Notes under the pieces: model-generated
The model's input: only the letters and a program-made list of their open reading frames with translations
Database searches by the model: none
What the model was told of the DNA's origin: nothing
In this document: in pieces, positions 42,483-51,984 of the stretch
Layout of the letters: every line of letters begins with the position of its first letter
How positions within the stretch are numbered: position 1 is the stretch's first letter
Program-made: the position numbers and the translations under genes
NCBI GenBank assembly: GCA_964540815.1
Contig: CAZIOH010000025.1
Location: forward strand, 6,367-70,366
Direction: 5' to 3'
DNA: 64,000 bases
Source: CAZIOH01 sp964540815
GTDB taxonomy: Bacteria > Myxococcota_A > Polyangia > Fen-1088

Positions 42483-45158
42483 GTCAGGAAGGCCGGTATG
42501 AGAGGGCGCCCTGCCGGCCACCGGTCGGCCGCTCCCAGCAGAGGGCTGGGTGGGCTCGAGGGCGGCCAGCAGCGTATCGACGTCCACCGGTTTCACGAGG
42601 TGGGCGTCGAAGCCAACCGCGCGGCTCTGCGCGAAGTCTCGCTCACGGCCATAGCCCGTGAGGGCGATCAGCCGCGGCCGGGCACTGGCGCGATCCTCGC
42701 ACAGGCGTCGGGCCAGCTCGAAGCCATCCATCACGGGGAGCCCGAGATCGAGGATGGCGACGTCGGCCGGGAAGCTTCCGAATTGCCGCAGGGCGGAGGG
42801 CCCGTCGGCGGCCACCGCCACCTCGTACCCGAGCGTCCGCAAGACCTCCGCGAGCAGCTCGCTCGCGTCGTGGTTGTCGTCGACCACCAGGATGCGCTTG
42901 CCTTTCTGGACCAGGGAGCGCGGCTCGGAGGAAGGCGGGCTCGTCGGCGCTGGACGCGCGCGTTGCCCTGCCATCGCCGTGGCCTCGGCCATCGCCGTGG
43001 CGCCGGTCAGGGCCGGGATGCGCACCACGAACTCGCTCCCCCGCCCGAGCCCCCCACTCGAGGCGGTGACGGTGCCCGAATGCAGCGCGACCAGGCTCTT
43101 GACCAGCGCCAGCCCGAGCCCGAGCCCGCCCTCCGAGCGCGCGATGGTCCGTGCCCCCTGCACGAACAGGTCGAACACGTGTGGCAGCAACTCGGGCCCG
43201 ATTCCTTCTCCGTCGTCCCGAACCCGGATCACGACCTGTCCGCCGTCGAGCGCGGCGGTCAGCCAGACGTGTCCGCGCGGGGGCGTGTACTTGGCGGCAT
43301 TGGTCAACAGGTTGGCGACGACCTGGGCGAGGCGGAGCCGATCGGCGTCGATGGCGAGGCCGGTCTCGGGCACCGACACCACCAGCTCCTGCTCCCGCTG
43401 CTCGAGGAGCGGGCTCGCCATCTCCACCGCCTGGGACAGCACCTCGGCCACCTCGATCGGGGACCGGTCGAGGGAGATGAGGCCGCGGGCCACCCGCGAG
43501 ACGTCGAGCAGATCATCCACCAGCTTGCCGAGGTGGGAGAGCTGCCGCTCGATGACCTCGCGTTCGCGGGTGCAGCCCTCGTCGCCCCGCATCTTCATGA
43601 GCTGCACCGCCGTGGCGATGGGCGCGAGCGGATTGCGCAGCTCGTGGCCGAGCATCGCCAGGAACTCGTCCTTCGATCGGCTGGCCGATTCGGCGCTCGC
43701 CCGTGCCAGCCGCTCGGCGGCGAACAGGCGCGCCCGCTCCAGCGCCTGGGCGCACAGATCGCTGACGGTGAGCAGCAGCGCACGATCGCCCGTGGTGAAG
43801 GCGCGGGGATGCTCGAACCTCGTGCCCAGCACCCCGAGGAGCTGGCCGCGCTCCACCAGCGGCAAGGCCGCCGAGGCCTCGAAGTTCCCAGCACCGATCG
43901 CGGCCCGCAGCGCCGGATACCTCTTCCAGCAATCCTCGAAGCTCTCGTAGAACCCTGGAACGCGCTCGCGGGCGGCGTCGGTCAAGGGCGAGCGGGCGTC
44001 GAGCGGGAGCCGACGGAAGGCTTCCATCGCGCTTTGCGGGTGGCCCCGCTGGCCGACCAGCTCGAGCTCGCTTCCGTCCGAGGAGAGCAGATACACGGCT
44101 CCCCCCCCGGCGCCAAAGGCCTGGAGGCACTCCCGCAGCACCACCGTGGAGACATCCTCGGGGGTCACCGCCTCGGACAGCGCGGCGGTCATGCGCTGGA
44201 GCCGACCGAGTCGTTCTTCGCTGGCGCGCAGGCGCTTCTCCGCCTCCTCGGCCGCCTCGCGCGCCGCGCGTTCGGCGATCAGGCGCCGCTCGCTCTCCTC
44301 GCCGCGCAGGCGCAGGGTGAGATCGCGGGTGATCTTGGCGAAGCCGCGGACCTGGCCCTCGGCGTTGCGCAAGACGGTCAGCGAGGCGTGCGCCATGAAG
44401 CGCGAGCCATCCTTGCGCAGGCGCCAACCGGTGGATTCGTGGCTGCCTTCGTCGAGGGCCGCGGCGATCAGCTTGGCCGGCGTGCCGGCGGCGCGGTCCT
44501 CCGAGGTGAAGAAGACCTCGTACGGCTGGCCGACGATCTCCTCGCGTTCCCATCCCTTGATGCGCGAGGCCCCCGCGTTCCAGCTCGAGACCCGGCCCTC
44601 GCCGTCGAGCATGAAGATGGCGCAGTCGCGCACCCCGTTCACCAGCAACTGGAAGCGCTCCTCGCTGGCCCGCAGGGCGTCCATGGCCCGATCGAGCGCG
44701 AGGCGATCGCGCACGGTCATGACGAAGACCGCGCCCTCGGCGTGGCGGGACGAACCGAAGCACCACTCGATGGGGCGCTCCGTCCCGTCCTGCATCAGCC
44801 CGGGCAATTCGACCTGCATCAGATCGTCGGTGACCGTCATGGGCGGGGCATCGGGCTGCCTCAGACGCAGGGGAATCAGCTCGTCGGTGGAGACGCCGTC
44901 GAGCGCCCCGGGTCCGTAACCGAACACGGCCTCGGCTGCCGCATTGGCGTGGATGATCCTCCGGTTCGCGTCGAACGCGACCAGCGCAGCCGGCGCAGCC
45001 CGCAAGATCTCCTCCAGGTTCTGGGGCCGCTCCCCGACCTCCTGCAGGACGGTATGAAGGATCTCTCGAATGGGCTGCGTCGACACGCCGGTTGCAGTCG
45101 GATTGGGGCCGTCGCTCAAGGGTGCTCCTCCGATCCTTCCATGGGACAACCAACCCAT
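42477..45158 (-). CDS. Hybrid sensor histidine kinase (PAS-PAS-GAF-HisKA-HATPase-REC)
   Basis: The protein has 893 residues with no membrane segments. Domains in order: PAS near 50-160 (AAPAALVAFDANRRIIHANA), a second PAS/PAC near 170-300 (GEGRVSSWNAGASRIKGWER), a coiled coil, GAF near 330-485 (EDVSTVVLRECLQAFGAG), HisKA with His505 (DEFLAMLGHELRNPLAPI), HATPase_c (RVRDDGEGIGPELLPHVFDLF, GGLGLGLALVKSLVALH) and a REC domain with phospho-acceptor Asp804 (VAILDLGLPVMDG). It senses a cytoplasmic or diffusible signal and passes phosphate internally. No cognate output regulator is adjacent. Confidence 0.93.
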   Translation of the reverse strand: MGWLSHGRIGGAPLSDGPNPTATGVSTQPIREILHTVLQEVGERPQNLEEILRAAPAALVAFDANRRIIHANAAAEAVFGYGPGALDGVSTDELIPLRLRQPDAPPMTVTDDLMQVELPGLMQDGTERPIEWCFGSSRHAEGAVFVMTVRDRLALDRAMDALRASEERFQLLVNGVRDCAIFMLDGEGRVSSWNAGASRIKGWEREEIVGQPYEVFFTSEDRAAGTPAKLIAAALDEGSHESTGWRLRKDGSRFMAHASLTVLRNAEGQVRGFAKITRDLTLRLRGEESERRLIAERAAREAAEEAEKRLRASEERLGRLQRMTAALSEAVTPEDVSTVVLRECLQAFGAGGGAVYLLSSDGSELELVGQRGHPQSAMEAFRRLPLDARSPLTDAARERVPGFYESFEDCWKRYPALRAAIGAGNFEASAALPLVERGQLLGVLGTRFEHPRAFTTGDRALLLTVSDLCAQALERARLFAAERLARASAESASRSKDEFLAMLGHELRNPLAPIATAVQLMKMRGDEGCTREREVIERQLSHLGKLVDDLLDVSRVARGLISLDRSPIEVAEVLSQAVEMASPLLEQREQELVVSVPETGLAIDADRLRLAQVVANLLTNAAKYTPPRGHVWLTAALDGGQVVIRVRDDGEGIGPELLPHVFDLFVQGARTIARSEGGLGLGLALVKSLVALHSGTVTASSGGLGRGSEFVVRIPALTGATAMAEATAMAGQRARPAPTSPPSSEPRSLVQKGKRILVVDDNHDASELLAEVLRTLGYEVAVAADGPSALRQFGSFPADVAILDLGLPVMDGFELARRLCEDRASARPRLIALTGYGRERDFAQSRAVGFDAHLVKPVDVDTLLAALEPTQPSAGSGRPVAGRAPSHTGLPDA

Positions 45159-45163
45159 CCTAA

Positions 45164-45176
45164 GCCTCCCGGAGGC
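45164..45176 (-). promoter_or_regulatory. Palindrome covering the Shine-Dalgarno of the hybrid kinase gene
   Basis: GCCTCC-C-GGAGGC is a perfect 13-base palindrome five bases before the kinase ATG at 45158. The GGGAGG ribosome binding site is one arm. The stem after opening a minimal loop is five base pairs, so any effect on translation is likely to be mild. Confidence 0.35.
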
Positions 45177-45413
45177 CGAGTGCGACGAGGGAAGGCCCGT
45201 TCCGGATGTGTTGCGCCAATTCGGGCCGGCCCAACCGAAACGTTACGACAGCGTTACGCGCCCTGGCGGTCAGCGGGATGGATCTCCACCGCGAGCCGCG
45301 CCTGCGCGAACCGCTGAACGCCCGTCGCTGGCCACCCATCGTAGCCGCCATGCCGATAGATCGACCGTTCGCTGAGGACGCCTCCGGCACGAAGCTTGTA
45401 TGTCACCCGCGCC

Positions 45414-45992
45414 ATGAACCCGATTGGACAAGAGGAATTGAATGGCGGCGATCTCCACGGGGAGGCACTTCGGACCCCGTCGGAGAGCACGAGCCCGGCA
45501 CGCGGCGTGGGCACTCGGCTTCTCGGCGCACTGGCGTTCGGGGCGCTCACGTTCGGCAGCGCGGCGCTCGGAAACTCGGTCTCGCGGCCGAACCTGTGGT
45601 ACCGGCGCCTGCGCAAGTCCAAGGCCAACCCACCTTCCTGGGTCTTCGGTCCGGTGTGGTCGGTCCTCTACACCGCGATAGCCGCCTCGGGGTATCGCGT
45701 GTGGGCGGCGCCGAGCTCACCGGCGAGCTCGGCAGATCGTGCGCGCGCGCTCCGGCTCTGGACGCTGCAGCTCGGGCTGAACGCCTCGTGGTCTCCGCTC
45801 TTCTTTGGTCGCCGGCAGCCCGTCGCGTCGGCCGCCGTTGCCCTGGCACTGGTCCCGGCCATTGCCGCTTACGCGGTCACGGCGCGCAAGGTCGACAGGA
45901 CGGCGGCTGCCCTGATGCTGCCCTATCTCGGGTGGAGCGCCTTCGCGGCGTACCTCAATGCCGAGATCGTTCGCAAGAACGCGCTGGCCTGA
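45414..45992 (+). CDS. tspO: TspO/MBR (peripheral benzodiazepine receptor-like) membrane protein
   Basis: ATG 45414 gives 192 residues; a TTG 18 bases upstream is less likely. Five membrane segments are visible. Family motifs include RRLRKSKANPPSWVFGPVWSV (the conserved W-x-P-P-x-x-x-F-G/P-x-V-W), and LQLGLNASWSPLFFGRRQP. The end is LMLPYLGWSAFAAYLNAEIV, as in TspO. The first 40 residues are an unusual polar extension. TspO proteins bind porphyrins and take part in stress and photosynthesis regulation. It is divergent from the hybrid kinase gene. Confidence 0.9.
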   Translation: MNPIGQEELNGGDLHGEALRTPSESTSPARGVGTRLLGALAFGALTFGSAALGNSVSRPNLWYRRLRKSKANPPSWVFGPVWSVLYTAIAASGYRVWAAPSSPASSADRARALRLWTLQLGLNASWSPLFFGRRQPVASAAVALALVPAIAAYAVTARKVDRTAAALMLPYLGWSAFAAYLNAEIVRKNALA

Positions 45993-46008
45993 CCGGCGGC
46001 CACCCTGC

Positions 46009-47778
46009 CTACCTCAAGTACTTCGCGAGACCGATGTTCTGGGTCTTGATGGCGTTCGCGAGCAGCTGAGCCAGCTTGTCGGCGCCCGCCAGGTTGGTGT
46101 GGGTGGCGCCGGCGTTCGCGTGGTACGACAGCGCCGTCTTCACGTCGGGGAGCGTGTCGTACCACGCGGTCGAGAGCGCGGTGAGATCGATGTACGCGCA
46201 GCCCTTGGCGGCCGCCGCTGCCTTGGCCGCCGCCGCGTGGAGGCTCGATTGATCGGAGATGGGGATCGATCCAACCCGCGCCGGAGGAGAGACCAGGATC
46301 GGGGTCACGTTCGCCGCCTGCGCGTCGGCCACCATCTTCTCGAGATTGGCCTGCACCTGGGCGTCGGAGTCATTCTTGTCGTTGTGCCCGAACTGGATCA
46401 TCACCCAGTCTCCGGCCGTCCACTTGGCCTTGATCATGCTCCAGTAGGTGCCGAATGAACCGGAGGCGGCGCCGCTGTTCGCGTAGTTGGCAAACCCGAC
46501 CGGGGGACCGAAATACTGGGGCAGCATCTGCCCCCACCCCCCGAACACGTTCCCGGTCTGGTCGCACACCGTGGAGTCGCCCGCGATGTAGACCATCACC
46601 GGCTTGGTGGCTGCCGAGGCCAGCGCGTATCCGATTCCGGACACCTTGAGCCCGGCCGGTCCCGAGAAGTACAGGTCGAGGCCCGGATATCCCGCGGGGC
46701 CACCGGCGTGGTTGGGTTGTCCCTCCATCGCGCGCACGTCCACCACGAAGGCATACCCCTGCGAGGCCATGCCGGCGGCGAGGAGGCCGCGGCTCGACTC
46801 TGCGCTGACGGAGACCGGGCCCACGCCACCGAGCTGAACGGTCACCACGTAGTCGCCCGCCGCCGCGATCGCATCCGCCGGGGCCGGTGGTGATTCCGTC
46901 ATGCTGTAGGTGCTGCCCCCGAACAGACACTGCAGACACACGGGACCGGAGCCGCCGCCAGGACAGAATCCCCCGGCCATCGGCACCGTCGTACACTTGG
47001 CGGCGTTGTCCGCGGTGGGCGCGGGATACCCCGCGGGGATGGCCCCGGTGCTCGGGGGCGGACCGCCGCCGCTCGTGCCCGTCACGCCAGCCCCGCCATT
47101 CCCGGGGCCGCCGGTGCTCGGGCTTCCCACGCCGCTTCCGGTGCTCCCCGCCAAGCCAGCGCCGCCAGGGCTGGCGCCGGTTCCGCCGGTTCCAGAGACC
47201 ACCGGCTCTCCGCCGGTGCCGCTCGTCCCCTGAGGACACGTGGTCATGCAGCGGGCCCAGATGTCACTCGGCACCAGCAGGTCGGTGGCACAGCACGCCC
47301 AGTCGCACACCGTCTGCGTGCATTGACCGTCGACCGGAATCGGTACGTTCTCGTCCGAGGAGCAGGTCCACTTGTCGCCGGTCAAGCCTGACTCGCACTG
47401 CGTCATCGCGGTGAATTGCGCCTTGCAGCTCGGGCCGAACGGAACGGTCTGGTCCGCGGCCGCGACGCAGTCGGCCTGGCAGGTGTCCTTGAAGCACGCG
47501 GTGGCCTTCTCGGACCCGCACGCCACGGCGCAGGCCTGCTGCAGACCAGCAGATCCGCTGGCCGAGCCACCGTTGGTGCTGCCGCCCGTGGCGTTGCCAC
47601 CGGCCGTGTTCGCCCCCGAGCCGACTCCCCCCGAGGTCCCGCCCGCGGAGGCGACCCCGCTCGGCCCCGGCGTCGCTCGCTCGGTGGTGGTGCTGCTGCA
47701 GCTCGCGCAGGCGACTCCGAGCAGCAAGGCCGCCACTCGGACATGGCGGGACGAACGGTTCCTCTCGATCATGGGCAT
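46009..47778 (-). CDS. Spacer-type lipoprotein with SGNH/CE12-like acetylesterase domain
   Basis: ATG 47778 follows AGGAG; 589 residues. After the lipoprotein signal (LGVACASCSS) and a short spacer comes a Cys-rich region of about 105 residues (14 Cys, starting LQQACAVACG), then a Gly/Ser/Thr spacer. The C-terminal part has an N-terminal sandwich (DYVVTVQLGGVGPVSVSAE) and the SGNH hydrolase blocks: VYIAGDSTVCDQTGNVFGGW (Ser), MIQFGHNDKND (Asn) and GATHTNLAGADKLAQ (catalytic His). CE12 members are rhamnogalacturonan/xylan acetylesterases. It is probably surface-exposed and works on plant or microbial polysaccharide. Confidence 0.88.
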   Translation of the reverse strand: MPMIERNRSSRHVRVAALLLGVACASCSSTTTERATPGPSGVASAGGTSGGVGSGANTAGGNATGGSTNGGSASGSAGLQQACAVACGSEKATACFKDTCQADCVAAADQTVPFGPSCKAQFTAMTQCESGLTGDKWTCSSDENVPIPVDGQCTQTVCDWACCATDLLVPSDIWARCMTTCPQGTSGTGGEPVVSGTGGTGASPGGAGLAGSTGSGVGSPSTGGPGNGGAGVTGTSGGGPPPSTGAIPAGYPAPTADNAAKCTTVPMAGGFCPGGGSGPVCLQCLFGGSTYSMTESPPAPADAIAAAGDYVVTVQLGGVGPVSVSAESSRGLLAAGMASQGYAFVVDVRAMEGQPNHAGGPAGYPGLDLYFSGPAGLKVSGIGYALASAATKPVMVYIAGDSTVCDQTGNVFGGWGQMLPQYFGPPVGFANYANSGAASGSFGTYWSMIKAKWTAGDWVMIQFGHNDKNDSDAQVQANLEKMVADAQAANVTPILVSPPARVGSIPISDQSSLHAAAAKAAAAAKGCAYIDLTALSTAWYDTLPDVKTALSYHANAGATHTNLAGADKLAQLLANAIKTQNIGLAKYLR

Positions 47779-47933
47779 GAAGGGTCTCCTCTGCGCTGCG
47801 ACGGGGGCCTCTTAGAGGGAGGAGCGGCGGACACATTGGGCCCTAACGGCGGGTGCGCACGGATCTCCCTGCCGCCCTCGGGCTCCCGCCTCCGGCCGCA
47901 GCCTTCGGGCGTCATCCAGAGTAGATTGCTCCG

Positions 47934-48347
47934 ATGAGCCCGAGCTTGGAACGAATCACCCGAGAGGAGATGCTGGCGGAGTTCGGCGCGCGGGGGGTGG
48001 AGAACCCCTCCGTCGTCGACCTGATTGCGCTCGATGCCGCCTCCGACCAGGTGGTGGTGCTGGCCATGCTCGAACGCCGCCCCTGGGGTCAGGATCGCGC
48101 GCAGCTCAGGCAGATCGAGGAGAAGCTCAACCGCTACCTCGGATACGTCCTCGACGGCTTCTTCATCCAGCAGTTTCCGCGTCACGCCGGCAGGCGGATC
48201 CGGCTCCGCCTCGATTGCGCCGAGGCTCCCCACGGCACGGCGATCGCGTTCCTCGATGCGGCCCGCCACGCCGTCGAACACCAGGGGCTCGAATTCGAGG
48301 TGAACGTGGTGGCGGCCACGCCAGCTTCTGACGGCAGCAGCCTCTGA
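47934..48347 (+). CDS. DUF6572 family protein
   Basis: This 137-residue cytoplasmic protein has the DUF6572 core: VENPSVVDLIALDAASDQVVVLAMLERRPW in the first third, then QIEEKLNRYLGYVLDGFF. The family has no known function but the domain is usually found on its own. The end (VVAATPASDGSSL) is a variable tail. ATG 47934 starts it, with no close neighbour on the same strand. Confidence 0.75.
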   Translation: MSPSLERITREEMLAEFGARGVENPSVVDLIALDAASDQVVVLAMLERRPWGQDRAQLRQIEEKLNRYLGYVLDGFFIQQFPRHAGRRIRLRLDCAEAPHGTAIAFLDAARHAVEHQGLEFEVNVVAATPASDGSSL

Positions 48348-48487
48348 GAGATGGAGCGGCGTGGGGAAGGGCCGGACAGAATCCTGAAGGGCGCGCGCAC
48401 CGCGCCGAGGCTGGCACGTCTCGAAGCGATGGCCGTCATCACACGGGGGCGGGTTGTCGGCGGGCCGTCGGCGATTAGAGTGGATGC

Positions 48488-49417
48488 ATGAACAATCGAG
48501 TCGAGGCCGCCGCCCTTGGGGTACCCGAGGGACACGAGGTTCGCACCGTGGAGGGCGTTCACCGGAGCACCGGGTTCCACTGGGTCGGCAACGGGTTTCA
48601 CGTATCCACCTACTTCCCGAGCGATGAACTGCCGCCCGAGCGGGTGAGCCCGTTCGTGCTCATGGACTATGGTCCCCCCAAGGAGTTCTCCGCGCTCGCC
48701 ACCGGGAAGCGCGGGGTGGGCTGGCATCCACACCGGGGCTTCGAGACGGTGACCCTGGCCTGGCAGGGGGCGGTCGCGCATCGGGACAACGCCGGTCACG
48801 CCGGGGTGATCGGCCCGGGCGACGTGCAATGGATGACGGCGGGCAAGGGGATCTTCCACGAGGAGTACCACGAGGAGCAGTTCTCGCGGCGCGGGGGCCG
48901 CATGCACATGATGCAGCTGTGGGTCAACTTGGCGGCCCGCGACAAGGCCGCGCCTCCGGCCTACCAGCCCATCACCGGCACCGACATCCCCCGGGTGCAG
49001 GTCCCCGGGGTGGCCGAGGTGCGCGTCATCGCCGGAGAGTATGCGGGCGCGAGCGGCGTCGTTCGCGGGCCCGCCCGCACCTTCACGCCCATCACCATGC
49101 TCGACGTCGCGCTCGAGGCAGGGGGGACCCTGCCGGTGGTCGTGCCGCCCACCTTCAACGCGATGGCGGTGGTGGCCGATGGACAGGTCGAGGCGGGCTC
49201 CGTGAACGCCGAGACCGGCGAGCTCATCCTGTTCGCCAACGACGGCGGCCGGCTCGAGCTCACCGCGCGACGCCGAAGCCACGTCATCGTCCTCGCGGGG
49301 CAACCGCTCGGCGAGCCGGTCGTCCAGTATGGCCCCTTCGTGATGAACACCTTCGACGAGATCCGCCAGGCCTTCAGCGACGTCGAGACGGGCCGATTCG
49401 GACCCGTCCCGCGCTGA
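48488..49417 (+). CDS. Pirin family protein
   Basis: The 309-residue protein has the two cupins of pirin. The N-terminal one holds the iron ligands in GVGWHPHRGFETVTLAWQG and HRDNAGHAGVIGPGDVQWMTAGKGIFHEEYHEE (His, His, His, Glu). The second cupin contains FTPITMLDVALEAGGTLPVVV. The end, GQPLGEPVVQYGPFVMNTFDEI, matches the pirin C-terminal block. Bacterial pirins include quercetin 2,3-dioxygenases and regulators; the exact role is open. It is convergent with cydB. Confidence 0.92.
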   Translation: MNNRVEAAALGVPEGHEVRTVEGVHRSTGFHWVGNGFHVSTYFPSDELPPERVSPFVLMDYGPPKEFSALATGKRGVGWHPHRGFETVTLAWQGAVAHRDNAGHAGVIGPGDVQWMTAGKGIFHEEYHEEQFSRRGGRMHMMQLWVNLAARDKAAPPAYQPITGTDIPRVQVPGVAEVRVIAGEYAGASGVVRGPARTFTPITMLDVALEAGGTLPVVVPPTFNAMAVVADGQVEAGSVNAETGELILFANDGGRLELTARRRSHVIVLAGQPLGEPVVQYGPFVMNTFDEIRQAFSDVETGRFGPVPR

Positions 49418-49447
49418 CCGCCCGCCCCGGACCGGCGCGAGCCCTCG

Positions 49448-50494
49448 TCAGTGGTATCCCTCGTCGCCCTCGCCCGTCAGCTTGCCGCGGAAGGTTCGAT
49501 AGAGGTAGGTGAAGATGGCGACGACCATCGCCAGTGCCACCAGCCACCAGGCGAGGGCGACGCGCATCGCATGGGCCCCGGTCGCAGCCGAGGTGATCGT
49601 GATGGAGCGCGCCGGATCGCCCGTGCAGGGAAGCAACACCGGGAACAGCGCGAAGGCCGCACCGCCCAGCATCGCGGCGAGGTACAGGACCGAACCCGCG
49701 AAGGCGATCCGGTCGCGGCCCCGCCGGCGGGCGAGCTCCATGGTCCCGAGACTGGCCGCCACGGCCAAGGGAATGGCCAGTCCCACGGGATGGGTCCGGA
49801 AGTTGTCGAACACCGTGGGTCTCACGATGACCGTCGCGCCGAGGCTGAGCAGGGTCAGGAGCGCGAGGAGGCGGGCGCCCCACCTCGAGACGCCGCGCGC
49901 CCGGATCTTCACGGCGCCCTCGGTGTGAACCGCGAGGTCATTCGCGCCGTGGGTGGCGAGCGCCACCAGCGCGACGACGCCGCAAAGGACGGTGTACCAG
50001 TCGAGGACGCCGGGCTCGACACCGGTCCGGAAGTCCGTCCACATCGGCAGGAAGAAGTAGCCGTCGGCCTCGATCGGGACACCCCGGACCACGTTCCCGA
50101 GCGCGGCGCCGAGGAAGACCGCCAGGAGCAAGCTCGAGACCATGAAGATCGTGTCGCACGCCTCGGCAAAGAGATCCTCGCCGAGGTGCCCGCGGAGCTC
50201 GAGGCCGAGCGCACGGCCGATCAGGAGCCACAGCACCATCATGAGCGGCAGATAAAAGCCGCTGAAGCTCGAGGCATAGAGCTGGGGAAACGCGAAGTAG
50301 AGCGTCCCGCCCGCCGCGAGCAGCCAGACCTCGTTGGCGTCCCAGACCGGACCGATGGTGCGGCGCACGGCGGCCCGCTCGGACGGCGTCCTCGCCACCC
50401 ATTTGTAGATGGCGCCAGCTCCCAGATCGAAGCCGTCGAGGACCACGTAGGCGACCAGCATGAACGCGACGAGGAGGTACCAGACAATCTCCAT
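49448..50494 (-). CDS. cydB: Cytochrome bd ubiquinol oxidase subunit II
   Basis: The 348-residue membrane protein begins MEIVWYLLVAFMLVAYVVLDGFDLG, the CydB start, and includes RTIGPVWDANEVWLLAAGGTL, the conserved block of the family. About nine helices are predicted. It supports haem assembly in CydA and completes the quinol oxidase that reduces O2 at the inner membrane. It starts ten bases after cydA. Neither cydX nor cydDC is in view. Confidence 0.95.
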   Translation of the reverse strand: MEIVWYLLVAFMLVAYVVLDGFDLGAGAIYKWVARTPSERAAVRRTIGPVWDANEVWLLAAGGTLYFAFPQLYASSFSGFYLPLMMVLWLLIGRALGLELRGHLGEDLFAEACDTIFMVSSLLLAVFLGAALGNVVRGVPIEADGYFFLPMWTDFRTGVEPGVLDWYTVLCGVVALVALATHGANDLAVHTEGAVKIRARGVSRWGARLLALLTLLSLGATVIVRPTVFDNFRTHPVGLAIPLAVAASLGTMELARRRGRDRIAFAGSVLYLAAMLGGAAFALFPVLLPCTGDPARSITITSAATGAHAMRVALAWWLVALAMVVAIFTYLYRTFRGKLTGEGDEGYH

Positions 50495-50504
50495 GACGGT
50501 CCCT

Positions 50505-51893
50505 TCACTCCGCCGCCCGAGCCGCGGGAGGGATCGTCCCGGCGCCGGACTCGGCGAGCTGCCTGTCGTCCCTCGAGCCCTGGGCGATCACCCTCGTCAT
50601 GAGGATGATGAAGGCGATCGCCAGCAGCGCGTAGATGCCCATGAACCCGAGCAAGGAGAAGAGCCCGTTGCCCGCCGACACGTGGTTCGAGGTGCCGACG
50701 GCCGTCAACATGAGGCCGTGGACCAGCCAGGGCTGCCGACCGATCTCGGCCGTCATCCACCCGGCCGTGTTGGCGATGTAGGGCAAGGGCACCGCCAGGA
50801 CCAGGGCCCACTGCAAGGCCCGGCTGGTGTGAAGACGCCCCCTGCCCAGCCAGACCAGGCCGATCCCGGCGAGGAGGATCAGCAACGTCCCGAGGCCGAC
50901 CATCACATGATAGCTGTAGTAGAGGAGCCCGATGTTGTCGGGCCAGGTCTCGCGCGGGAAGGCATCCAGGCCACGAACCGATGCGCTCCAGCGACGGTAG
51001 GTGAGGAGGCTCAGCATGGATGGCACCTCGAGGGCGTTGTCGATCCGCCGCTCCTCGGTGTTCGGCTGACCGATCAGCACCAGGGGGGCGCTCGGGCGAC
51101 TGGTGAACAACCCCTCCATCGCCGCCAGCGTCACTGGCTGGTGGTTTGCCACCAGCGCACCTTGTCTGTCCCCGGTCGGAAAGAGCTGCCACACGCTCGC
51201 GGCGGCGGCCACGATGATGCCCACCTCGAGCAGGATCGGCGCGACCCGCGCGTCGTCGCGCCCGCGGTTCCGAAGGGCGTAGTAGGCCCCGAGCCCCGCG
51301 GAGGCGAAGGCCCCGGTCACGAGCGCCCCACCCATCGTGTGCAGGTATTGCCAGAGCGCCCACGGATTCAACAGCAGCGCGGTCAGGCTCGCGAGCTCGA
51401 CCGACCCGTCGGCCGCGACGCTGTAGCCGACGGGATGCTGCATCCACGCGTCCGTGGCCACGATGAAGTATCCGGAGAGCCAGGAGCCCGCGAACACCGC
51501 GAAGGCCGAGGCGAGATGGGCGCGGGGAGACAGCCGCTTCTCACCGAACAAGAACAGCCCGAGGAAGGCGGATTCGATGAAGAACGCGAACATCCCCTCC
51601 ATGGCCAGCGTCTGTCCAATCACGCCCCCCGCGAACCGCGAGAACCGCGCCCAGTTCGTGCCGAACTGGAACTCCATCGGGATTCCGGTGACCACACCGA
51701 ACACGAAGTTGATGGCGAAGAGCCTCCCGATCAAGCGAGCGGCCTCGGCGAAGCCCCGCTCGGGGCGGCGGAGCGCCATGACCTTCAGGATGACGATCAG
51801 CGGGGCCAGGCCCATGGTCAACTGCGGGAACAGGTAGTGAAAGGTCGCCGTGAAGGCGAAGTGAAGGCGATGAACCACGAGAGCGCTATCCAT
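50505..51893 (-). CDS. cydA: Cytochrome bd ubiquinol oxidase subunit I, short Q-loop (CIO) type
   Basis: The 462-residue protein has the b595 ligand His19 in HFAFTATFHYLFPQLTMGL. Further signatures are GRLFAINFVFGVVTGIPMEF and FGTNWARFSRFAGGVIGQTL with the GWxTxE-like region in LGRQPWLVHGLML. The total length is about 60 residues below the E. coli protein because the Q-loop is short. That type is often cyanide-insensitive. It oxidises quinol and reduces O2 at high affinity. It is upstream of cydB; a receiver-only regulator lies 91 bases further upstream. Confidence 0.95.
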   Translation of the reverse strand: MDSALVVHRLHFAFTATFHYLFPQLTMGLAPLIVILKVMALRRPERGFAEAARLIGRLFAINFVFGVVTGIPMEFQFGTNWARFSRFAGGVIGQTLAMEGMFAFFIESAFLGLFLFGEKRLSPRAHLASAFAVFAGSWLSGYFIVATDAWMQHPVGYSVAADGSVELASLTALLLNPWALWQYLHTMGGALVTGAFASAGLGAYYALRNRGRDDARVAPILLEVGIIVAAAASVWQLFPTGDRQGALVANHQPVTLAAMEGLFTSRPSAPLVLIGQPNTEERRIDNALEVPSMLSLLTYRRWSASVRGLDAFPRETWPDNIGLLYYSYHVMVGLGTLLILLAGIGLVWLGRGRLHTSRALQWALVLAVPLPYIANTAGWMTAEIGRQPWLVHGLMLTAVGTSNHVSAGNGLFSLLGFMGIYALLAIAFIILMTRVIAQGSRDDRQLAESGAGTIPPAARAAE

Positions 51894-51984
51894 GGCGTGA
51901 CCTCATGGGCGACTGCAGTCGGCCCCTCGGGGACTTTACACCCGTCGGACGCGAAGAGCGCTGTGGGGACTCCGAGGCCTGGCT

